Shown here in pieces: positions 5,986-9,812 of a stretch of DNA of 9,812 nucleotides. Origin of the DNA: Chitinophaga pinensis (GTDB taxonomy: Bacteria > Bacteroidota > Bacteroidia > SXHM01); the NCBI GenBank assembly GCA_945889235.1, contig CAMDBK010000091.1, forward strand, positions 1 to 9,812, written 5' to 3'. Each line of letters begins with the position of its first letter. The first letter of the stretch is position 1. Below the pieces are notes generated by a model. It was not told where the DNA came from. It worked only from the letters and a program-made list of their open reading frames with translations, and did not search any database. The position numbers and the translations under genes were made by a program.

Positions 5986-6381
5986 TCAAAAAGCCTCGTC
6001 AATCAATTGAACAAGTTCAAGTTCTTTAATTGGTTTAAAATAATAATGCTCTACTTGATTTTCATCTGATTTAATAATATCATTGATATCTAATGAAGCA
6101 GTAAGATGCACAATGGTTGTTCGCTCGTTATTGAAAGCTGATATATCCTGAACCTTATCTACAAACTCGTGCCCGTTTAATTGAGGCATTCTTATATCAA
6201 CAAAAATAAGATCTGGAAAATCATATTTATTTTCAATTTTATTTAGGTAGCCAAGAGCTTGTTCCGCACAGGTAAAAAACAAGGTGTTGTCTTCACAGCC
6301 AATTTTTTGACACATAATTTTATGGTAGGCATTAGTGGCCTCATCATCGTCAATAAAAATAATTTTGTTCAGTTTTTTCAT
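5986..6381 (-). CDS. Single-domain response regulator (CheY-like), first in array
   Basis: This 131-residue stand-alone receiver has an acidic cluster Asp11-13 (FIDDDEATN), phosphoacceptor Asp62 in FVDIRMPQLNG, switch Thr94 in VHLTAS and Lys116-Pro117 in YYFKPI, so the catalytic set is intact. It is closely similar to the next gene over nearly the full length: the first ten residues are identical, and KYDFPDLIF, NGHEF, ERT and YYFK are shared. This indicates tandem duplication. No DNA-binding or enzymatic output domain is attached, so output must go through protein contacts or onward phosphotransfer. It is the promoter-proximal gene of the four-gene signalling operon, with a candidate -7 box about 107 bases upstream. 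The ATG at 6381-6379 is the only sensible start. Confidence 0.92.
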   Translation of the reverse strand: MKKLNKIIFIDDDEATNAYHKIMCQKIGCEDNTLFFTCAEQALGYLNKIENKYDFPDLIFVDIRMPQLNGHEFVDKVQDISAFNNERTTIVHLTASLDINDIIKSDENQVEHYYFKPIKELELVQLIDEAF

Positions 6382-6382
6382 A
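6350..6382. repeat. 33-bp perfect direct repeat, copy in first receiver gene
   Basis: This is the partner of 5952-5984, covering the first codons of the first receiver gene. A second block of near-identity, AAAATAAGATC then GGAAAATCATA on the plus strand and encoding the KYDFPDLIF stretch, is also shared between the two genes with one base difference. Confidence 0.85.
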
Positions 6383-6487
6383 AAATAAATCGTTGTTTCT
6401 TATGCAAGAATATCATGTAAAAGAGTTGGTTATCTTAATTTTATACGGGGAAGGTATTTTGTCAGTTTAACAAGGAATTAGTATCGG

Positions 6488-6495
6488 CAAATGTA
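6488..6495 (-). promoter_or_regulatory. Candidate -7 box (TACATTTG) for the receiver/kinase operon
   Basis: The minus strand reads TACATTTG, an exact TAnnTTTG match, about 107 bases before the first receiver ATG. A TTG lies 23 bases further upstream (6521-6519), at the far edge of the spacing I recall for Bacteroidota promoters. The resulting leader of roughly 100 bases shows no recognised riboswitch or strong hairpin. Confidence 0.45.
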
Positions 6496-6534
6496 ATTTT
6501 TAATTTACTGTTCTTAAGCAAGTCTTCAAATGAT

Positions 6535-6542
6535 TACTTTTG
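6535..6542 (+). promoter_or_regulatory. Candidate -7 box (TACTTTTG) for the ABC-F gene
   Basis: TACTTTTG matches TAnnTTTG exactly and sits 40 bases before the ATG at 6583, followed by GCGCCCC; the leader would be about 35 bases. No good TTG element was found at the usual distance. Together with the box at 6488-6495 it defines a divergent promoter region for the ABC-F gene and the signalling operon. Confidence 0.55.
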
Positions 6543-6582
6543 CGCCCCTGTTAAAAAAACGGTAGACAGGTTTTAATAAAAA

Positions 6583-8553
6583 ATGATTTCAGTAAACAGG
6601 CTTTCGGTTCAATTTGGCGGTAGTGATCTTTTCGATGATGTTTCTTTTCTTGTCAACTCGCGAGACCGTATTGGTTTGACCGGAAAAAACGGAGCGGGTA
6701 AATCCACTATGTTGAAAATACTGGCTCGTGAACAACAACCGACTGAGGGCGAAGTGGCTATCCAGAATGATTGCACGTTGGGTTATCTTCCGCAGGAAAT
6801 GAAGCACAATGTTGGTAAAACTGTTTTTGATGAAACAGAAACCGCTTTTATTGAGGCAAAAGAACTTGAAAAAAAGATTGAGCATTACAATGAACAGTTG
6901 GGCATTCGTACCGATTATGACAGCGATTCGTATTCTGATTTAATTGTAAAACTCAACGATGCCAATGAGCGCTACAACCTGATTGGCGGCTATACCATGC
7001 AGAGTGATATTGAACTGGTCTTGTTCGGTTTGGGTTTTGAGCGAAAAGATTTAACCCGCATGACCGATGAATTCAGCGGTGGATGGCGCATGCGCATTGA
7101 GCTTGCAAAAATTCTGTTGCAAAAGCCCAGCGTTATGTTGCTGGATGAGCCTACCAATCACCTTGACATTGAATCAATTCAATGGCTGGAAGATTTTCTG
7201 AAAAACTATTATGGTGCGGTGGTGCTGGTTTCGCACGACAGGGCTTTCCTCGATAACATCACCACGCGCACGATTGAAATTTCATTAGGAAAAATTTACG
7301 ATTACAAAGCCAATTATTCAAAATACGTTCAGTTACGTGCAGAGCGCAGAGAGCAGCAGCAGGCGGCTTTTGCTAATCAGGAAAAATACATTGAGCACAC
7401 CGAAATGCTGATTAATAAATTTCGCGCAAAAGCCAGCAAGGCTTCTATGGCGCAAAGTTTAATCAAGAAGCTGGACAAGATTGACCGCATTGAAGTGGAT
7501 GAGGAAGATAATACAACACTGCGCTTCAAGTTTCCGCCTGCACCGCGCTCGGGAAAAGTGGTGGTGGAAGCAGAAAACCTTGCCAAGCGTTATGGCGAGA
7601 AAACCATTTTCAGCAAGGTTGATTTTATGATTGAGCGTGAAGAACGCATTGCATTTGTCGGGAAGAATGGTGAAGGAAAGTCAACACTTTCAAAAATTAT
7701 TGCAGGCGTTGAATCGTATGATGGCAAACTCACCATTGGCTACAATGTGAAGATTGGTTATTTCGCCCAGAATCAGGCCGAGATATTAGACCCGGAAAAA
7801 ACAGTTTTTCAAACTATTGATGATGTGGCGGAAGGTGATATACGCAAGAATGTGCGCGGGTTATTAGGTTCTTTTCTCTTTGGTGGTGATGCGGTTGACA
7901 AGAAAGTAAAAGTGCTTTCGGGAGGAGAAAAAAATCGGTTGGCGCTTTGTAAATTATTGTTGCAGCCTTATAACCTGCTGATAATGGATGAGCCTACCAA
8001 TCACTTAGACATGCGCTCAAAAGAAATGCTGAAAAGTGCGTTGTTAAAATATGACGGAACATTGATTGTTGTTTCGCATGACCGTGATTTTTTACAAGGA
8101 CTGACTGATAAAGTATATGAATTTCGCAATGGAACTGTTAAACAACATATAGGTGATTTGCAGGCTTTCCTTGCTTCACGCAAAATTCAAAATCTTGCTC
8201 AGTTAGAAGTAAAAGCTGCAACAAACGGAATTGAGAAAAAGGAAAAGGAAAAAGAGAAATTTGAAACCAGACACGAACAAGAGGAAAAGAAAAAAATAGA
8301 GAAGGAACTGAAGCATGCTCAAAATCTTGTTCAAAAAAATGAAAAAGAAATTGAACATCTTGAACAACAAATAAAAGAAATGGACGAGAACCTTCTTGAT
8401 CCCGTTTTTTATCAGGAAGCGTTGAAAGATAATTCTGTTTTTGACCGCTACAATGAACTTAAAAAAAGTTTAGAGCGCGAAATGGAAATCTGGGACAAAA
8501 ACCAGAACGCGCTTGAAAAACTGCAACTCAAAACCGGAAGTTTGACTATATAA
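6583..8553 (+). CDS. ABC-F family ATPase (ribosome-associated, Uup/YdiF-like)
   Basis: This 656-residue soluble protein has two ABC ATPase domains in one chain and no membrane segments, the hallmark of ABC-F translation factors. Domain 1 has Walker A GKNGAGKST (34-42), signature FSGGW (164-168), Walker B MLLDEP with Glu189 and the H-switch VSHDR (216-220). Domain 2 has GKNGEGKST (360-368), LSGGEK (445-450), LIMDEP with Glu470 and VSHDR (497-501). The charged helical linker between the domains (about 240-320) is where ABC-F proteins reach the ribosomal P/E sites. A long Lys/Glu-rich C-terminal region (about 550-650) looks like the coiled-coil extension seen in Uup and related members. It probably binds the ribosome and helps with stalled or difficult peptides. 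Whether it gives antibiotic resistance cannot be told; the long C-terminal extension favours a housekeeping member. Both ATP sites appear catalytically intact. Confidence 0.93.
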   Translation: MISVNRLSVQFGGSDLFDDVSFLVNSRDRIGLTGKNGAGKSTMLKILAREQQPTEGEVAIQNDCTLGYLPQEMKHNVGKTVFDETETAFIEAKELEKKIEHYNEQLGIRTDYDSDSYSDLIVKLNDANERYNLIGGYTMQSDIELVLFGLGFERKDLTRMTDEFSGGWRMRIELAKILLQKPSVMLLDEPTNHLDIESIQWLEDFLKNYYGAVVLVSHDRAFLDNITTRTIEISLGKIYDYKANYSKYVQLRAERREQQQAAFANQEKYIEHTEMLINKFRAKASKASMAQSLIKKLDKIDRIEVDEEDNTTLRFKFPPAPRSGKVVVEAENLAKRYGEKTIFSKVDFMIEREERIAFVGKNGEGKSTLSKIIAGVESYDGKLTIGYNVKIGYFAQNQAEILDPEKTVFQTIDDVAEGDIRKNVRGLLGSFLFGGDAVDKKVKVLSGGEKNRLALCKLLLQPYNLLIMDEPTNHLDMRSKEMLKSALLKYDGTLIVVSHDRDFLQGLTDKVYEFRNGTVKQHIGDLQAFLASRKIQNLAQLEVKAATNGIEKKEKEKEKFETRHEQEEKKKIEKELKHAQNLVQKNEKEIEHLEQQIKEMDENLLDPVFYQEALKDNSVFDRYNELKKSLEREMEIWDKNQNALEKLQLKTGSLTI

Positions 8554-8605
8554 AGAACAAAAAAAAATGCGCCCTGACAATCAGGGCGCATTTTTTTGTT
8601 CTTTA
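8551..8605. terminator. Strong bidirectional rho-independent terminator
   Basis: An 11-bp perfect stem (ATGCGCCCTGA at 8567-8577 with TCAGGGCGCAT at 8581-8591) closes a 3-base loop, flanked by an A-run on the left and a T-run on the right. The symmetry continues outward: TAAAGAACA (8551-8559) pairs with TGTTCTTTA (8597-8605). The A- and T-runs give a U-tract in either direction, so it can end both the ABC-F transcript and the converging PepSY-like transcript. Its left edge includes the ABC-F stop codon. Confidence 0.92.
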
Positions 8606-8616
8606 TTCACAGGCAA

Positions 8617-9063
8617 TTAATCTTTATCTTCTTTTCCTTCACCTTTTTCTTCTTTAATAAAATTGCCGGTTTCATCAAAAAGTAAATCACCGTCTTTTAC
8701 TTCGGCTTCATACATTTTTTTACCTGCTGAATCAATAATCATTGCAGCTTCTTTTACTTTTTCACCGGGCTTGTTTTTAGTAATGTAATCAGTTGCTGCT
8801 TTCGGTAATGCTGATACAGCAATTTCATTTTCTGTTTCAAGCAAAGCGCCTTTATCATTAATAAGAACAGAGGTTTCACCTTGTTTGTTTTCAAAGCCGG
8901 CTTCATAGTTTCCGTCTTCTTTTTCCCATTTGGCTGTTACACCGGGATAAAGTTTTTGAAACGTAGCTGTTACCACTGCAGGCACTTCCGTTTCTTTTAA
9001 TTTTTGTGCATCTGCACAACTTGCGATTGCCATTATCGGCACAATTAATAATAAGTTTTTCAT
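8617..9063 (-). CDS. Small exported PepSY-like domain protein
   Basis: This 148-residue protein has an N-terminal signal sequence (MKNLLLIVPIMAIASC then ADAQ). Cys16 in IASC fits a lipobox, so it may be a lipoprotein; cleavage after ADA by signal peptidase I is the alternative. The mature part has two similar halves of the PepSY-like (BLIP-like) type. In the first, VPAVVTATFQKLYPGV is followed by WEKEDGNYEAGF and a strand with a DKG turn. In the second, LPKAATDYITKNKPGEKV is followed by DSAGKKMYEAEV and LLFDETGNFI. The end is strongly acidic and basic (KEEKGEGKEDKD). Such proteins are periplasmic or surface exposed and their ligands are unknown. It is codirectional with, and 66 bases downstream of, the second histidine kinase, an arrangement suggesting shared expression or a role as sensor partner. 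It shares the bidirectional terminator. Confidence 0.85.
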   Translation of the reverse strand: MKNLLLIVPIMAIASCADAQKLKETEVPAVVTATFQKLYPGVTAKWEKEDGNYEAGFENKQGETSVLINDKGALLETENEIAVSALPKAATDYITKNKPGEKVKEAAMIIDSAGKKMYEAEVKDGDLLFDETGNFIKEEKGEGKEDKD

Positions 9064-9129
9064 TTTTTTTGTTTTAAAATTTGATGTAAAAATATAGTGT
9101 GATTGTGTTTTAATTTTGAAGAAGACTAA

Positions 9130-9812
9130 CTAATAATTGATAATGAAAAAATGTCTGTTTCCAGGATAGCTGTATTCAATTTTAAATCCGTAATAATCAC
9201 AAATCTGTTTTACAATTGCCAGACCAAGTCCCAGCGAATCGGCTGAGGAATTAAATTTAGCAAAGCGGTTAAAAAGCAGCGCCTCATTGCCTTTCAACGA
9301 AGTACCGGGATTGGAAATAGAAAATGAATGTTCTGTTATTTCAATATCAACCGAACCTTCACCACTGGTATAGCGAATAGCATTTTGAATAAGATTTGAA
9401 AAAAGAATTTCGGCCAGTAAAGGATTTAGTTGCAAAACAGGATGAGCAGAATATATTTTCTTCACAACTGTGTTTTTGCTTTTGATATGGTCGTCAAAAT
9501 TTGAAATAACCTTATCAATCAACGAACGCAACTCTATTTGTTTTGATTCCTCAAACTGCCGGTTTTCAATTTTTGAAAGCAGCAATAGTGTTTTATTCAG
9601 GTGAGCTATTTTGCTCGCAGATTTTTCAATCTCCTGAATCTGTTCCATGTCTTCGGCTGAAATGGTTTTTGATTGTATCAGCAAATCAATCCGTGATTTA
9701 ATAACAGCAAGCGGGGTTTGTAATTCATGTGCAGCATTTTCAGTAAACTGTTTCTGGTTGTTATAATCGCTCAGCATTTTTGCTGTCATCTTATTCAGCG
9801 TTTTATTTAACT
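9130..9812 (-). CDS. Sensor histidine kinase, C-terminal part (partial)
   Basis: The frame stays open to the right edge, so the protein is cut there; the ATG at 9789-9787 is internal, since LNKTLNKM reads straight through it. The visible 227 codons begin at what is probably the end of a HAMP linker and continue into the DHp domain with the H-box ENAAHELQTPLA (the phosphorylated His codon is at 9729-9727). The ATPase domain follows: N-box SNLIQNAIRYT, then a G1 region reading SISNPGTSL, and a G2 box LGLGLAIVKQI. The Asp expected in the G1 box (DxGxG) is Asn here, a change I recall in some Bacteroidota kinases of this type. The sensor region, and any response regulator gene, lie outside the window. 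The PepSY-like gene follows it on the same strand. Confidence 0.9.
   Translation of the reverse strand, partial: LNKTLNKMTAKMLSDYNNQKQFTENAAHELQTPLAVIKSRIDLLIQSKTISAEDMEQIQEIEKSASKIAHLNKTLLLLSKIENRQFEESKQIELRSLIDKVISNFDDHIKSKNTVVKKIYSAHPVLQLNPLLAEILFSNLIQNAIRYTSGEGSVDIEITEHSFSISNPGTSLKGNEALLFNRFAKFNSSADSLGLGLAIVKQICDYYGFKIEYSYPGNRHFFIINY

Noticed and set aside
5984..5989. TTG start for the middle receiver at 5989, which would create an overlap with the preceding stop
   Set aside because: The ATG two codons later gives exact alignment with the paralogue's N-terminus, so the TTG is not needed.
6547..6570. CCTGT...ACAGG inverted repeat in the ABC-F leader as a possible attenuator
   Set aside because: A 5-bp stem with a 14-base loop is weak, no alternative pairing or leader peptide was seen, and it is likely chance.
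6583..8553. ABC-F gene as an antibiotic resistance determinant
   Set aside because: The linker between the ATPase domains cannot be assigned to a resistance subgroup by eye, and the long coiled C-terminus fits housekeeping Uup-like members.
9088..9095. TATATTTT on the minus strand as a promoter for the PepSY-like gene
   Set aside because: One base off the consensus, with no upstream TTG, in a very AT-rich gap; it cannot be separated from background.

Overview
The window looks like chromosomal DNA from a member of the Bacteroidota. The support is AT-rich sequence, start codons without clear Shine-Dalgarno sequences, candidate -7 boxes of the TAnnTTTG type upstream of several genes, and protein families typical of that phylum (PepSY-like small secreted protein, histidine kinases with the H-box HDLQEPL or HELQTPLA, CheY-like single-domain regulators). 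I cannot name a genus.

Layout. Bases 1-174 are the 3' end of a polyprenyl diphosphate synthase gene (+). It faces a GatB/YqeY-domain gene (249-692, -), with a nested palindromic repeat between them. Upstream of the YqeY gene, and co-directional, is an alpha/beta hydrolase (759-1424, -) whose last codons run into a degenerate heptamer repeat. The hydrolase is divergent from an atypical SDR oxidoreductase (1486-2151, +). The SDR gene converges on a four-gene signalling operon read leftwards: three single-domain receiver proteins (6381 to 5118), packed with a 2-nt gap and then a 4-nt overlap, followed by a 912-residue membrane histidine kinase with three PAS domains (5093-2355). A large two-armed palindrome (2217-2322) fills the SDR/kinase convergent gap. 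Divergent from the signalling operon is an ABC-F ATPase (6583-8553, +). It ends in a strong bidirectional terminator that also serves the converging PepSY-like gene (8617-9063, -). Upstream of the PepSY-like gene, on the same strand, is the C-terminal part of a second histidine kinase (9130-9812), cut by the window edge.

How the genes fit together. The receiver/kinase cluster is the one clear functional unit: a membrane kinase made together with three receivers that lack output domains, which suggests a branched phosphotransfer or protein-interaction output rather than direct transcription control. Two of the receivers are tandem paralogues, and the middle one has lost two conserved switch positions. 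The second kinase and the PepSY-like protein probably form another signalling or envelope unit. The remaining genes are housekeeping or general metabolism.

No mobile element with a transposase, CRISPR array, tRNA or rRNA was seen. The most unusual material is the intergenic repeats: three different palindromes occupy all three tail-to-tail gene junctions, and a heptamer repeat supplies the C-terminus of a gene. I found no convincing wholly new system; the receiver array and the repeats deserve the second look.
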